In this document: in pieces, positions 1-12,110 of the stretch
How the letters are laid out: each line of letters starts with the position of its first letter
Position numbering within the stretch: the first letter of the stretch is position 1
Origin: Kalaharituber pfeilii
Lineage: Eukaryota > Ascomycota > Pezizomycetes > Pezizales > Pezizaceae
DNA length: 64,000 nt
Assembly (NCBI GenBank): GCA_015179045.1
Contig: WHUZ01000050.1
Span: forward strand, 62,001-126,000
Direction: 5' to 3'
Notes under the pieces: model-generated
The model's input: only the letters and a program-made list of their open reading frames with translations
Databases searched by the model: none
Told to the model about the DNA's origin: nothing
Program-made: the position numbers and the translations under genes

Positions 1-61
1 AACTGCATATATATGATGCATTTTGCGGGCCTTGATGCAATATTCAAGACCTGGTGTGCAT

Positions 62-210
62 AAATTCCGGTGGATTTTTGGACCAAAAACCAGTTTCCGA
101 TTTGACAAAAAATCCGATTTTCACAAGAGGGTACTCAGACTACAGACCGGAGAAACTGGTTTATCCGCCGGATTCCATTATATATGAGGACAGTCTAATC
201 TGAATACCGC
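62..210 (+). repeat. Fragment of an inverted-repeat element, right half
   Basis: The stretch from about 126 to 210 (a GAGGGTACTCAGA block followed by TCTAATCTGAATACCGCTA) recurs at 1583-1668 with roughly 85 percent identity by eye. The preceding 60 bases also resemble about 1540-1585. It is therefore a partial copy of the element at 1339-1664, cut by the window edge or truncated. Confidence 0.55.
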
Positions 211-1114
211 TAATAAGTACATCAAATGGATATTAGTTTGGTACGGTTGAAAAGCCCAGCTTGGCTCAATCCACTATTCACACTCGTTTTTGTTCGTCGT
301 TTTTTTTTTCCCCTGTTGGAGTATGCTTGCCCTCTTGACTTCCTGAATTCCGCGCATGTTTACATCTCCACTCTTCTTGCGTGCGAAAACCTGTTCCGAT
401 TCAGAGTGGAGATCTTGATAAGGAGAGCCCCTTATCTGATTCTTGAGTTTATTGGTGTGACTGGACAGAAGCAGGGTTCGGGGGGGGGGGGGTGCTGTTA
501 GCAAGACCTGATGATATGAACAGGTGTATCCATCTGATAAAGCTTGATGTCTATACAGTATGCTTTCAACATAAGAATACTCGATATAAGAAAATAATGT
601 TCCGATTAAAGAATATGACTGACTCGCCCACATACAAATTGTTGTTAAAACTACAGATTGCGAGCTAATGCGGTGGGATACAGTTGATTGATTGTTTTTG
701 AAATAAGCATTCCAAAATGGCTCTATGTATACCAGGAAATACCTTCATACCCAACTTGACAATTTGGTGCTGTATGAGGTTGCACGTAGTAGCAGATTAG
801 AGGAAAAAATCATGAAATCATCGAAACGTCAGTCTGTATCACGGCGAATGGCAGAGCCTAACTCCAATGCAAATTAAGAATATTTTCATTGCTAGAATAT
901 TCTTAAGTTTTTTTGCTTTGTCATGTACATATTCTTCTACTAAATGTGCTTTAAATACTAATTGGGGAGCTTATCGATAAGCGATACCCCACTTCTCGCC
1001 ATGTACCGTATAAACACACACTTGATCTAAATGTAACTCACCATTACCATCAGTTGTAGAATTCGTTGAGCATAGAATTTACTTAAGTAAATCCCCTAAT
1101 TCGATTCATATACT
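211..1114. other. Intergenic, no gene recognised
   Basis: No convincing coding sequence. It contains a run of 13 G at 480-492. About 640-850 forms a diverged repeat pair with about 14712-14945 (shared blocks include ACTACAGATT, GGTGGGATACAGTTGATT and ATGAGGTTGC), so this part is an old dispersed repeat. Confidence 0.5.
640..850 (+). repeat. Old dispersed repeat, partner at 14712-14945
   Basis: Collinear blocks are shared in the same orientation with 14712-14945, separated by small indels. The shared order is ACTACAGATT, GCGAGCTAA, GTGGGATACAGTTGATT, a CCAAAAYGGC block, a TGAGGTTGC block and ATCATGAAA. No terminal repeats or target duplications are visible, so the class is unknown. Confidence 0.45.
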
Positions 1115-1305
1115 CATCATGCCTCCAGCTGGAGCTCCTAAACGACAAAATTGGACCCAAGCCGAGCATCACGATATACAAGAATATGCAGCACAAAATT
1201 CAAAATGCGGCTAGCCGGCAATCAAGTGGTGGTATGAGCAAAAGTATCCAGCCAGATAAGACATGAATCAAAGACTCTCCTTCTTGTACGTATATCCATT
1301 CTCCC
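1115..1305 (+). pseudogene. Relic of a pogo/CENP-B-like transposase N-terminus
   Basis: Translation from the ATG near 1120 starts MPPAGAPKRQNWTQAEHHDI and continues EYAAQNSK. After a frame change it reads IKWWYEQKYPAR, a stop, then DMNQRLS. This order (W-T..H..I..YA, then KWW.E..YP, then NQ) resembles the psq/HTH DNA-binding half of pogo-type transposases. At least one frameshift and one stop break it. The match is by eye, so the family call is tentative. Confidence 0.3.
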
Positions 1306-1338
1306 AGTCGAAGAACAGATACTGATTGCCTGTAATTG

Positions 1339-1427
1339 GGTATTCAGATTACAAAGATCTGGCCGAATTTCCGGATTTCAAAATTTTATCGAACCCTGCC
1401 ATGGCCAAGTGCTACAAGCGGGGTTAT

Positions 1428-1465
<38 letters not shown>

Positions 1466-1664
1466 TTTATCGAGTCCGGAAAATCCGGCCATCTCCATAC
1501 AAAATTTTATCTGGTCTTTTCAAGCTGGTTAAACCAGTCTACTTTCATGTTTTTTTGTGGAATAAATCCGATTCTTATAAGAGGGTACTCAGAGTATAGA
1601 CCGCATAAACTGGGTTTATCTGCCGGATTTTCATTTTCTATGGAGACGGTCTAATCTGAATACC
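1339..1664. mobile_element. Short inverted-repeat (MITE-like) element with nested LINE-A tail
   Basis: The ends are GGTATTCAGATTA at 1339-1351 and the exact inverse TAATCTGAATACC at 1652-1664. Without the nested LINE-A tail and its duplicated target the element is about 250 bp, without coding capacity. Its right part is repeated at 126-210. No clear target duplication was found outside the ends. Confidence 0.5.
1394..1462 (+). mobile_element. LINE-A 3' tail insertion
   Basis: Body CCCTGCCATGGCC...GCGGGGTTATGTGATTT followed by about 27 A. It is flanked by the 10-bp duplication ATTTTATCGA at 1383-1392 and 1464-1473. The body is only about 40 nt and begins at the base of the LINE-A 3' hairpin (CCCTGC paired with GCGGGG). 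Confidence 0.85.
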
Positions 1665-2084
1665 GCTAGTTGCAGCAAAAGAGAACTAGGAATTAAATAG
1701 AATTTAGTGTATGGCATATGCGAGTTTATGTAGGCATTTGGTGTCGATATAGCGAGCGTCATGTATATTATATGGCTGAATCGCCAGTCTACTTGATATA
1801 AGAATTCGATATAAGAATATTTACCTGCCGCCCGACAATATTCTTACATCGAAAGTGTACTATATGCCTAACCTGGTATCATAGTTCTGTGCTCTACCTA
1901 TGCTCCTCAAGACTGCACTAGTAACGCTTGCCAATCACAACATTCAGGAAAAATATATGCAGCCTTGTGCATGACGCATATCTTTGCTTCTCACCGCTTC
2001 CCCACAGTTAATATCTACTCCATATCCACCTGAATTATTGCACGCTGCAAGTAAGCTGCATATGGTGCAGTAGCCAAGCCGATC

Positions 2085-2165
2085 AGCAGATCTCAATCCT
2101 ATTGAGAGGATCTGGAGAATGACCGAGACAAGACTAAAACAAACGTCAAGATACAGTACTACAGC
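2085..2165 (+). pseudogene. Relic of a Tc1/mariner transposase C-terminus
   Basis: The + frame reads ADLNPIERIWRMTETRLKQ. DLNPIE.xW is the signature around the last catalytic acidic residue of Tc1-type DDE transposases. No upstream catalytic residues are recognisable in frame, so this is a fossil fragment. Confidence 0.55.
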
Positions 2166-2219
2166 AGCGGGGGTATGTCAACAGATGCAGGAGGAATGAA
2201 ACATTTTGAAGCCTTGTAG

Positions 2220-4100
2220 ATAGTATGCCTGAGCGAGTCAGAGCTGTAATTGCCGCCAACGGCAGCCACACAAAATCCTGACTCACAGTCGGCCTGGCTA
2301 AACACAGTATGCAGCTTGCTTGCAGCGTGCGATACTCCGAGTGCTTTGAATCAATCTGCATGGCACGAGACTCGCGTACCGGCATAGACAGAGCCTTAGG
2401 AGGTACTCGAGTACACATTAGCCTTCCTGTAATTAATCGCACGAAGCCCTTCCTAAAATGGCAACACTTGTTCTGCAACCACACTTCCCGCCCCCTGTCA
2501 TACATGTGCATGGCAGGCGGACTGATCCGAGCTGACAGTGCCCAAGACGAACGCTCGACAAACGAACTCTCTTGCTACGCCGCCTGCAGATTTCCCTTCG
2601 GTTTCAAAATCAAAACAAGCATACACTCTGTTCAGGTGTATGCACGCTCCCGGCAAAACCCAACCGTATACCCATCAACAATAACAAACTCCGCAGATTT
2701 ACGCTCAAAGATATGAGTAACTCGAGCTGCCAATCGATATCATACAGCTACAGCTATCAATCTACCAGTTGAAAGAAAAAAAAAAACAGACCAATGTCGG
2801 TAACCTGGTTGACTCACAAATTTTCCCATCAATCAGATTATATCATACCCGAGGATCTGTCCTGCATGCCAACTGCCGCCGCACCCCAGTTGGAATAAAG
2901 AAAACATGTAAGACATAAGCTACATGTTCGAGTTTTGGTACACCACCATTCCCACACACAGAAAGTATAGTATTAATCCTTTCAATTTACACTTGCAAAA
3001 ATTGCAATATGTTCTGCAATATCAATATTTGTCTAGGATGCATTTATCCGACATTCCCACCCAGATTCATCTCCTGTACCCCGTGGAGCCTCAATCGGAG
3101 AAACATTCATGCTTACTTTAGCCCGTATGCTATGATGCAATAACCGGAGTTCGGGAGATTGCCGAAGTTCAACTGATTGACCTGCGCTCAGCAAATCACA
3201 AGTACGCATACATTTACCACGCACAACGAACCAATCGCTCCAACATCTTTTTTCTCCTATTCGCTACACTAGGAATCGAAAATCAATAAACAAATCTCCA
3301 ATCCCGAGCAGAGAAAATCTGCTTTACTCGTAGCTCACACCCATGGCAAGTAACTAGGGTTGGCAAGATTGCCGAGACACCTACCGTCCTTCAGCATCCC
3401 TGACGATTCGCAAAATTTAACGGGTAAAATGTCCTAGTGAAAAAATTACAGATTATCCGCGCCCTGTAACATCTTTTTTGCCAACTTATTCGCAAAATGG
3501 AATTCAATAAATACATACCTATAATTCATGCTTTTTGAATTGCATCCCTGTGATTCCGATTCCAGCACCACAATCGTCTGGCGCCCATTCATCCTCCAAA
3601 TATTTCATCTCCATGCCATCTCCCACAACCATGAAGAGGTCCGAACACACATCACATCTTTACAACACAAATCACCAAAACCCGACCCACAAGCTTAGGA
3701 TATCATGCACCCCAACCCATGAATCAAACTAATTAACACACCATCTAGATACGCAAACCAAGATTTCGCCACACGCACCGACAGCGACGATCCCGAATCC
3801 CACCCAGATACATACCCAGATCATCGCAGGTGCAGAGCACCCCGCCCGCCAAGCTTTTCGTTCTCGCTTCCGCTGCAAAGCGGCAACCGAGGCTATTGCC
3901 GCTCCCTCGCTACCTGGACTACGAGGTCTTTTGGCGTGCAAAAGTTACAAGTCTGGTTGCGTAACGTGATCCTGATAATTTGCACCTGCACCTCAACCAT
4001 AAATGTTTGATACGCCATAAACATATCATACAGCAGCCCTCTTGTCAACTATAGATCATCATTCATTCTGGGAGCAATAGGCGTTACAAAAACCTCCTGG
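2220..4100. other. Intergenic, no gene recognised
   Basis: No open frame here has recognisable protein features or conserved splice structure. I see no repeats with clear boundaries. The longest frames (about 135 codons) have a composition unlike the host genes nearby. Confidence 0.4.
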
Positions 4101-4161
4101 CATCACTTTGTATGCTTATGTAACCCTGCCCCGCGGCCGTACTCTCACCTCAATGACCCTT

Positions 4162-4236
4162 CCCTGCCATGGGCTTGCAGCTCGTATGCGGGGTTATATG
4201 AACTACAACAAAAAAAAAAAAAAAAAAAAAAAAAAA
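4162..4236 (+). mobile_element. LINE-A 3' tail insertion, variant
   Basis: CCCTGCCATGGGCTTGCAG...GCGGGGTTATATG followed by an A-rich tail of about 30 nt. The loop between the hairpin arms differs from the main LINE-A type. Target duplications are not clear; a weak CCTCCTGGC / CCTCCTTGGC pair at about 4092 and 4239 is possible. Confidence 0.6.
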
Positions 4237-4239
4237 GCC

Positions 4240-4987
4240 TCCTTGGCCGGGAATCGGCACATACCCTTACCCTTTCCGTCCGTCCCTGCACACCAAGCAT
4301 CCCTGATTGCTAATCCTCGCCATCATGGGTGTCTAGGCGGATCCCATTCGCATTTCCAACCCGAAGTTCCCCCGTCGGGGCACGCACTCAAACTACCTCC
4401 AGATATGCTCAGCTTACTAATGCCACCGGAGTTCCGGAGTCTTATTCTCCTCCGATGCTGACATATGGCGTTTCCCTCCGCTCCGGATCCAGGGTGCCGG
4501 CACTCCCGGAGACACTAAAGTATATTTTATCCACACTTCCCGCCGCCTTCAACATTTACTTCCTTTTTCCTTCCCTTGCTCGTCGAGTTTTTTCTCAGCC
4601 TTTGCGAAAAAATCACAATTCCCCCCAATCATATCGGATATACGGATCCGTACATATACTTCCGAGCTAATCAATCTACTAACCGATTGGGCATCGCACT
4701 GGCAACCCATCTCGTGCGGATTTAAGTGGAAAGCTTATTGGAGCGCATATATATTTTGTTTTCTCGCCTTTTTTTTTTTTTTTTTTGTTCACCTTTCCCT
4801 TCCTTTATTTTATTTTTAACATTTTATGGGTTTGGTTTCTATCTCTCGCGCCAGTGTACACTGTTTTGTCTCTTCCCGGAATCGCATCGGGTAGTGACAT
4901 CATCGATCTTGTCTAAGTCACTACTAATGGTAATTTACGAAGTGGAGGCATAAACATCAACACGACTCATCGCCAGCATCGATCACT
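4240..4987 (+). promoter_or_regulatory. Upstream region of the ABC transporter
   Basis: No gene seen. Between about 4755 and 4810 is a strongly pyrimidine-rich tract including an uninterrupted T run of about 18, a common feature upstream of filamentous fungal transcription starts. No specific factor site is claimed. Confidence 0.3.
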
Positions 4988-7900
4988 ATGGACCCGCCTG
5001 GCGCCGACGCACCAGGTCCCAGGGGTAATGGTTCCACGACTACAACTGCCACCGACCCAACCAGGAATACAACGCCGCCTTCGCCGACGGCCAGCACCAC
5101 CACCACCACTACCCACATCCAGCCACCCCCTCCCGCCGCCTCCGAAAAGGCCCTGCACGTCTCCCGCAGCACCAGCAGTACCGCCTCCGCTACTCCCGAC
5201 ATCGACAAAACTCACACAGGCGACATAGAATCTGGAAATACCCAAAATGGCGGAGATGACAACAAGAAAAAGCGGTCCTGGAATCCCCTTCGCTGGCGCG
5301 AGATCCCGCCAATACCCGACAAACCGCAGATGTCGAAGGAGGCTTCTGCAGGGGTGCTGAGCAATCTGACGTTCCATTGGATCGGGGACTTCATGAAGGT
5401 GTGTTCCCCTCCCTGCCCATGCTCACACAGTTCTCTTCGTTGCCCGCCGGTATGGTGCTGACGTCCCTCTCTCTACAGGTCGGCTACCTCCGCCCTCTCC
5501 ACGAAAACGACCTCCCCAACGTCCCTCCCGCCCGGAAAGCCCACGCCCTCTCTTCTCGCCTCCACGCCTCCTTTACGCGGCGCCTCGCCCGCGGCGACCG
5601 TCACCCGCTCTTCTGGGCCCTCAACGAGACGTTCTTCTTCGACTTCTGGCTCGCGGGCGGCTGCAGGCTCCTCACGGACCTCTTCCTCGTCATGACGCCC
5701 CTCGCGCTCAAGTACCTGATCCGCTTCGCCGCCGAGGCGTACGCCGCCCAGCACACGCCCGGCGCCGCCCAGCCCAGCGTAGGCAGGGGCGTCGGCCTCG
5801 CGGTCGGCATTGCCGCCATGCAGATGTGCGCCAGCTTTGCCATGGGGCAGTTCTTGTACAGGGGGATGGTCACGGGCGGGCAGGCGCGCGCCGCGCTCAT
5901 TGGGGCTATTTTCGACAAGAGTCTGCGTATCAGCCCGCGGGCAAGGGCGGGTGGCGGCGGCGACGGGACAGCCGGGGCCGAGGCTGCCACGGGAACGCAG
6001 AAGAAGAAGGGGAAGAAGGGGCGCGACAGCGACCAGCCTCCCGCGGAGGGCTGGACGAACGGACACATCACAAACCTCATGTCGACGGACTCCCACCGCG
6101 TCGACTCCGTCTGTGCGTGGTTCCACATCATCTGGACGTCCCCCGTCACCATCATCCTGACCCTCGTCCTCCTGCTCATCAACATCTCGTACTCCGCGCT
6201 CGCCGGGTACGCGCTGCTCCTCCTCGGCTTCCCCGCCATCGGCTCCCTTATCCGCGTCCTCACCGCCAAGCGCCGCCTCGTCAACAAGATCACCGACAGG
6301 CGCGTCGGCCTCACGCAGGAGATCCTGATGGGGGCGCGCTTCGTCAAGTACTACGCTTGGGAGGAGTCCTTCCTGCGGCAGCTGAAGCGGCTGCGCGCCG
6401 ACGAGGTCCGCGCCGTGCAGTTCCTGCTCGGGCTCCGCAGCGGGGTGATTGCGGCCGGCATGTCGCTGCCCGTATTCGCGGCGATGCTGGCCTTTATCAC
6501 GTACTCGCTTAAGGGTAACGGGCTCTCGCCAGACGCGATCTTCAGCTCCCTGGCGTTGTTCAACGCATTGCGGATGCCGCTCAATATGCTCCCGGTGGTC
6601 ATCTCGCAGGCCGTCGACGCATGGGTAAGTATCAAGCGGATCGAGGCATTTCTCAAGGCAGAGGAAATCCAGGGGCATCGGGAGGTCACCAACGCCGAGA
6701 AGATGGGGGACGGCACTGCGATCGAGATTGTTGGCGGGGGGTTTACGTGGGAGAAGGCGAGCGCCGCCGAGGACGAACAGAAGGGAGGCCGGAAGAGGGG
6801 CGCGGAGGCACCGCTGCTAAGGGAGGAGATTAAGGAGGCTAAGAGAAGGGAGAAGGAGGAGGAGAAAGCAGGATCGGCACAGAGGACGGCGAAGAACACC
6901 ACGACATCGGGGACGCCAGCAGAGGAAGCCCCGCCATTCCAACTAAAGGACGTGAACTTGTCCTTCGCTCGAGACGAGCTCGTCGCCATCGTCGGTTCCG
7001 TCGGCAGCGGCAAGACGTCCCTCCTTGCCGCAATCGCCGGCGAGATGCGGCAGACCGATGGCACGATCCGCCAGAGCGCCCGCCTCGCCTATTGCCCTCA
7101 GTCCGCGTGGATCCAAAACGCCTCCGTGCGCGACAACATCGTCTTCGGCAAGCCGTTGGACGCCGAGTGGTACCAGCGCGTCATCTACGCATGCGCGCTC
7201 CAGCCGGACCTCGACATGCTTCCCGACGGGGACGCGACCGAGATCGGCGAGCGCGGCATCACCATCTCCGGCGGGCAGAAGCAGCGCGTGAATATCGCGC
7301 GCGCGATATACTTCGACGCGGAAATCGTGCTGATGGACGACCCGCTCTCGGCGGTCGACGCGCACGTCGGGAGGCATCTGTTCGACGAGGCCATTTGCGG
7401 GCTGCTGAGAGGCAAGTGCAGGGTGCTGGCGACGCACCAGCTGCACGTGCTCGAGCGCTGCGATAGGGTCATGTGGATTGAGGACGGAAACGTGAAGGCC
7501 GTGGGGACGTACGCGGAACTGATGGGCGCAGAGGAGGGCTTCAGGACGCTCGTCGGGGAGTACGGGAAGAAGTACGAGGAGGAACAGCGGCGGAAGGCGG
7601 AAGCTGCGGCAAGCAAGCCCGCGCTTGATGATGACGACGACGACGACGACGATGACGAGTCGCCTTCGGAATCCGGACAAGACGACACCACCGCCCCCGC
7701 CGGCGCCATGGACGAGATCCGCAAGATTGAGTCTCACAAGAAGAAGCCCAAAGAAGCGCATCCCGCAGTCCCTACCAAGCCCCTCATGCAGACCGAAGAG
7801 CGCGCGACGTCCTCCGTCGGCTGGGACGTCTACAAAGCATACATCCGGGCCTCCGGCACGTACCTGTCCGCCCCCGGCATCGTCGGCATGCTGATCCTTT

Positions 7901-9710
7901 CGCAGGGCGCAAATATCATGATGACGCTCTGGCTGTCGTACTGGACCTCGGACGAGTTCGGCCTGCCGAACGGCACGTACATTGGCGTGTTTGCGGCGCT
8001 CGGCGTCGCGCAGAGCGTGCTGATGTTTCTGTTCGCGTTCTGGTTGACGATCGCGGGGACGACGAGCAGTAAGGTTTTAATGGGCCGCGCGATGGAGAGG
8101 GTCTTGAGGGCACCAATGAGCTTCTTTGATACAACGCCCATAGGGAGGATAGTGAATCGGTTCTCAAAAGACGTGGATGTAATGGACAATAATCTCACTG
8201 ACGCAATCAGGATGTATTTCTTCACACTCGTAAGTACGTATTCCCTTTCCTCCCCCCGACCACACTAAACGATAGCCATCTAACGTAAAGACCAGTGGTC
8301 TTCTCCGTCTTTATCCTCATCATCGTCTACTTCTACTACTTCGTCATCGCGCTGGTCCCGCTCACGATTCTCTTCCTGTTCGCCGCGTCGTACTACCGCT
8401 CGTCCGCGCGCGAGGTCAAGCGGCACGAGTCAGTGCTCCGCTCGGTCGTGTACGCCAAGTTCGGTGAGGCCCTGACGGGCATCGCGACGATCCGCGCGTA
8501 CGGGCTGCAGGAGCACTTTATGAGCGAGCTCTATCAGTCAATCGACAGGATGGATGCGGCATACTTTATCACGTTTGCGAATCAGCGGTGGTTGAGTTTG
8601 AGGCTGGATATAATTGGGAATTTGTGTATGTGTTCATTATCACCCAGCCACCGTTTTTTTTGCACTGACCAAGTGTCTCCTTGAATAGTGGTTTTCACGA
8701 CTGGTATCCTTGTCGTGACCTCCCGCTTTTCGGTCTCGCCCTCCATCGCCGGCGTTGTGCTCTCTTACATCCTCCAAATCGTCATGATGATCCAATGGAT
8801 GATCCGGCAGCTCGCCGAGGTCGAGAACGCCATGAACTCCACCGAAAGGATCCACTACTACGGGACCTCCCTGCCGTCCGAAGCCGCCCTGCATACCAAC
8901 GCCGCCGTGCACCTTCCGCCCTCCTGGCCTTCCGCTGGCGCAATCGAGTTCCGCGACGTCGAGATGCGGTACCGGCCGGGGCTGCCGCTCGTGCTGCAAG
9001 GAGTGAATTTGGACATCAAGGGCGGCGAACGGATCGGGATTGTTGGGCGAACGGGCGCGGGGAAAAGTAGTGTCATGAGTGCATTGTTCAGACTTGTGGA
9101 GCTGGAAAACGGCAGCATTTGGATCGACGGCGTGGATATCAAGACTCTAGGCCTGCACGATCTCCGCAGCAAGCTGGCCATCATCCCGCAGGACCCGACG
9201 CTGTTCCGGGGCACGGTGAGGAGCAACTTAGACCCGTTCGACCAGCACACAGACGAGGAGCTGTGGGCCGCGCTCCGCCGGAGCTACCTCGTCGACGACC
9301 ACGGGCCCGAGGACAGCGACGGCAAAATCACCCTCTCCACTCCCGTCCTTGACGCCGGCGAGAACTTCTCTCTCGGCCAGCGGCAGCTGATGGCGCTTGC
9401 GCGTGCGCTAGTACGCAACTCGCGCATTATCGTCTGCGACGAAGCGACGTCGAGCGTGGACCACGAGACGGACCGCAAGATCCAGAGGACCATGAGGGAG
9501 GGGTTCAAGGGGCGGACGGTGCTGTGCATCGCGCACAGGCTGGGCACGGTGGTGGGGTATGATCGGGTGGTGGTCATGGAGAAGGGGGCCGTGGTGGAGG
9601 TGGGGAGCCCAAGAGAGTTGTGGGAGAGGGGAGGGAGGTGGAGGGGGATGTGTGAGAGAGGCGGGATTAAGGAGGAGGATTTTGAGGCAGCTGAGAGGGA
9701 GGAGGAGTGA
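4988..9710 (+). CDS. ABCC-subfamily full ABC transporter, YOR1-like
   Basis: Predicted ATP-driven exporter in a membrane (plasma membrane in yeast Yor1, which exports oligomycin, organic anions and phospholipids; substrate here unknown). Model: exons 4988-5398, 5479-8233, 8296-8625, 8689-9710, all GT-AG and in phase, 1505 aa. The N-terminus is short and hydrophilic (Pro/Thr-rich), without the extra TMD0 of long MRPs. TMD1 precedes NBD1: Walker A GSVGSGKTS near residue 642, signature ISGGQKQRV near 733, Walker B VLMDD. An acidic linker contains a run of ten Asp. TMD2 includes FFDTTPIGRIVNRFSKD. NBD2 has Walker A GRTGAGKSS near 1285, FSLGQRQL near 1392, IIVCDEATSSVD, then the H-loop CIAHR. Length and layout match Yor1-type proteins. 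All core catalytic motifs are present; NBD1 has Ile instead of Leu in the signature. A charged Lys/Glu insert precedes Walker A of NBD1. The donor at 8234 was chosen because GTAAGT at 8230 breaks phase. Confidence 0.93.
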
Positions 9711-9906
9711 GCGGGATGGGATGAAGGCGAACGCTTTGTGGCGGGGATTGTGATGGAGGGGTAATATATAGTGTTTTTTTTTCTTGATCGGTTCTGATGT
9801 TTCACTGAACTAGGATGTAATTAGATCATGTATTGATCATGGGCGTTGGAATGGCAACAGTATTGCATTACCAGGGGTTACCATTGATTAATTGGGAAGC
9901 GCAATA

Positions 9907-10630
9907 CTGCGGCACTTTGGCGGTGGTGCTATGTCGCGGACACCCCAGCAACTTGAACACATTCCCCCATGACAACTTCAACGACCACTATCTGAACGAC
10001 CCAGAAAAAACTTAGAACACTCAGACGCAACAGGACAACTTAGTAGGAAGTCGTGAGCGACATGTGTAGTTAGGTAGTATCTGTAGTTGGTTGTAAAAAT
10101 CGTTTTTGCAATATTGTATATTTTCTACAAGAAACTATTTGGGATGAGAAGAATACACTGGAACGTGGGTAGTTGGAGGCTGAGTATGCAGGTAAACAAA
10201 TTAAGACAATGAGAACAATACACTGGAAGTGGGTAGTTTGACACTAAGTCTACAGTTAAACAAATTAAGGCGACTCAAATACAGCATCTTACCAGACCTG
10301 TTCAGATGATATAGCTATCGTATCAACCTTGAGGAGTTCCTAGAACTACATTCTGCTGTAGGCTTGTGAACATTTTGTATGGGGGATCCCATACAAATTA
10401 ATGCGAAGCCTTTCCGACAGAACTGTTACAAGCAATAATTTCTTTGCACTTACAATTTGTGATGAAGGAAAAGTTCCAGATATCAAGAACTACCCTTTAT
10501 CTAATACCTACGCAAAGTGCATTAGCAAATGCGGTTGTAGTTGTTGAGATATCCAGTGCAAAACTTTGCGCAGTTTTGGCGGTAAATGTGCCCGGGATTC
10601 TAGGGTGTCCGGAAAGTTAGTGAACTACAG
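9907..10630. mobile_element. Non-autonomous TA-flanked DNA element, copy of the 18.4-kb family
   Basis: The right end, TTAGTGAACTACAG followed by TA (10631-10632), and the internal sequence (AACATTTTGTATGG, GCAAAGTGCATTAGCAAATG, GTTGTTGAGATATCCAGTGC) match the better-preserved element at 18414-19287. The left end (CTGCGGCAC after TA at 9905-9906) is strongly diverged. There is no open frame of note. TA duplication and CTGTRG-type ends suggest Tc1/mariner-superfamily mobilisation. Confidence 0.6.
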
Positions 10631-10659
10631 TATCATCACTGCTCGCTCCAGTCGCATGG

Positions 10660-10910
10660 ATGGGGAACGCCTTGCTATAAGAGGGGGGGCTAGATCTCGA
10701 CGTAGGCGAAGTCACTGGGCTACAATGCGAGCCCGGTCTAGAGCTGCAGCGCCCCATCGTGCTCTCGATGGCGAGCAAGGGTCCGCCTCTTGGGTTATAG
10801 CACAGTAGTGGCACCCTTCGCCACAAAGCTACTGAGGATATTGGAAACAAAACGAACTCAACACCTGGTGGACACAGGTATATGAAGACCATCTCGTTGG
10901 ATCATGTTTC
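10660..10910 (+). pseudogene. Relic of a HET-gene C-terminal module
   Basis: The + frame reads ALDGEQGSASWVIAQ, a stop, then WHPSPQSY, a stop, then GYWKQ. This aligns with AVDGEQGLMSWVLAK, HPSPRKYW and SWKQ in the C-terminal part of the HET-domain gene at 50504-53710. At least two in-frame stops are present and no HET domain is found nearby, so it is a fossil fragment of a related gene. Confidence 0.5.
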
Positions 10911-11129
10911 GGGGTGACCCAAATTCGGAACATACATTTGGAGTTACCACGAAAGACCTCAGGAATCATCTTCAACCATTCAACATCCGCATCCTTCAAC
11001 AGGACTACGTCCTTCCCCATCCTTCCTCCATTCATTGACGCAACAATTATACAGTCCATCACAATCGCATTTTTCTTCATCCACTTCCCTCCTTCTGCTC
11101 ACATTTGATCAAACATTACATTACAACTT
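10911..11129. other. Intergenic
   Basis: The reading frame continuing from the HET relic stays open for a while (to about 11040) but has no recognisable motif. Confidence 0.3.
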
Positions 11130-12110
11130 AAAAAAGAGTAGGTCTCCCTTGATAGCATGAGATGCAGCAAAATGAACTCAATTGGACCGGTGTGTAGGTC
11201 TCCCTTGACAATACAAGATACAGTAGAATAAACAAGTATATAGGTATGGCAAGACTCTTCTACGGCACGAGATATAAAAGAATGAGCCAAATTTCATAAG
11301 TATGGCACACCTCTCTTACCAGCGTGAGATGTAGTAAAACGAACTCAATTTGATAGGTATAGTAGCACCTTTCCACAGGAGAGTAGCAGAGTGAGCCAAA
11401 TTTAACAGGTATAATAGGACTCTTTCCGCATTATGAGATATAGTAGAATGAGCACAATTTGATAGTTATTCGATAGCACAAGATGCAGCAAAGCGAGAGT
11501 CGAATTTGACAGGTATGGCAGGTCTATTTCAGCCTGGGATATGCAGCAGAATAAGCCGAATTTGACAGGGATTGGTAGATCTCTCTTATCAACTTGAGAT
11601 ACAGCAGGGCGAGCACAATTTGATAGGCATGACAGCTCTTCAATAATGTGAGGTGCAGCAGAATGAGCCGAATTCAATAGGAATGGCAGACTCTCTCGAT
11701 GGTGTAAGATAAGGCAGAATGAGCTCAATTTAACAGGGTATGACAGCTTCCTTTCGATGGCATGAGATGAGGCAGAATGAGCTCAAGTTGACAAGTATCA
11801 TCGAACTCTTTCCACAGTGTGAGAATAGCAGAATGAGCCAAATTTGACAGGTATGGCAGGACCCACCTGGCAGCGTGGAACATGGTAAAATGAGCTCAAT
11901 TCACAGTTAAGGCTGGCCCCTTTCTATGGTGCAAAGTGAGGCGGTATGGCTCAATTTGACAGATACAACAAGACCTGCTTTGATGGTGCGAGATATGCCA
12001 AAATGCGCTCAATTTACAATTTTACAGGTATTGCAGATTACTCTCGATGGTGTGAGATGGGGCAAAATAAGAATGCGCTGGACTGTACGGTATAGCATGG
12101 CGGGGTGATA
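11130..12110. repeat. Degenerate satellite array, about 57-bp period, about 17 units
   Basis: A block like AATGAGCYCAATTTGACAGG followed by TATGGCAGGACTCTTTC and a GTGTGAGATRCAGCA block recurs every 55-60 bp. Unit anchors lie near 11171, 11226, 11282, 11341, 11393, 11451, 11497, 11552, 11609, 11665, 11719, 11779, 11836, 11892, 11948, 12005 and 12073. Units are diverged from one another, so the array is old. No gene lies within it. Confidence 0.8.
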
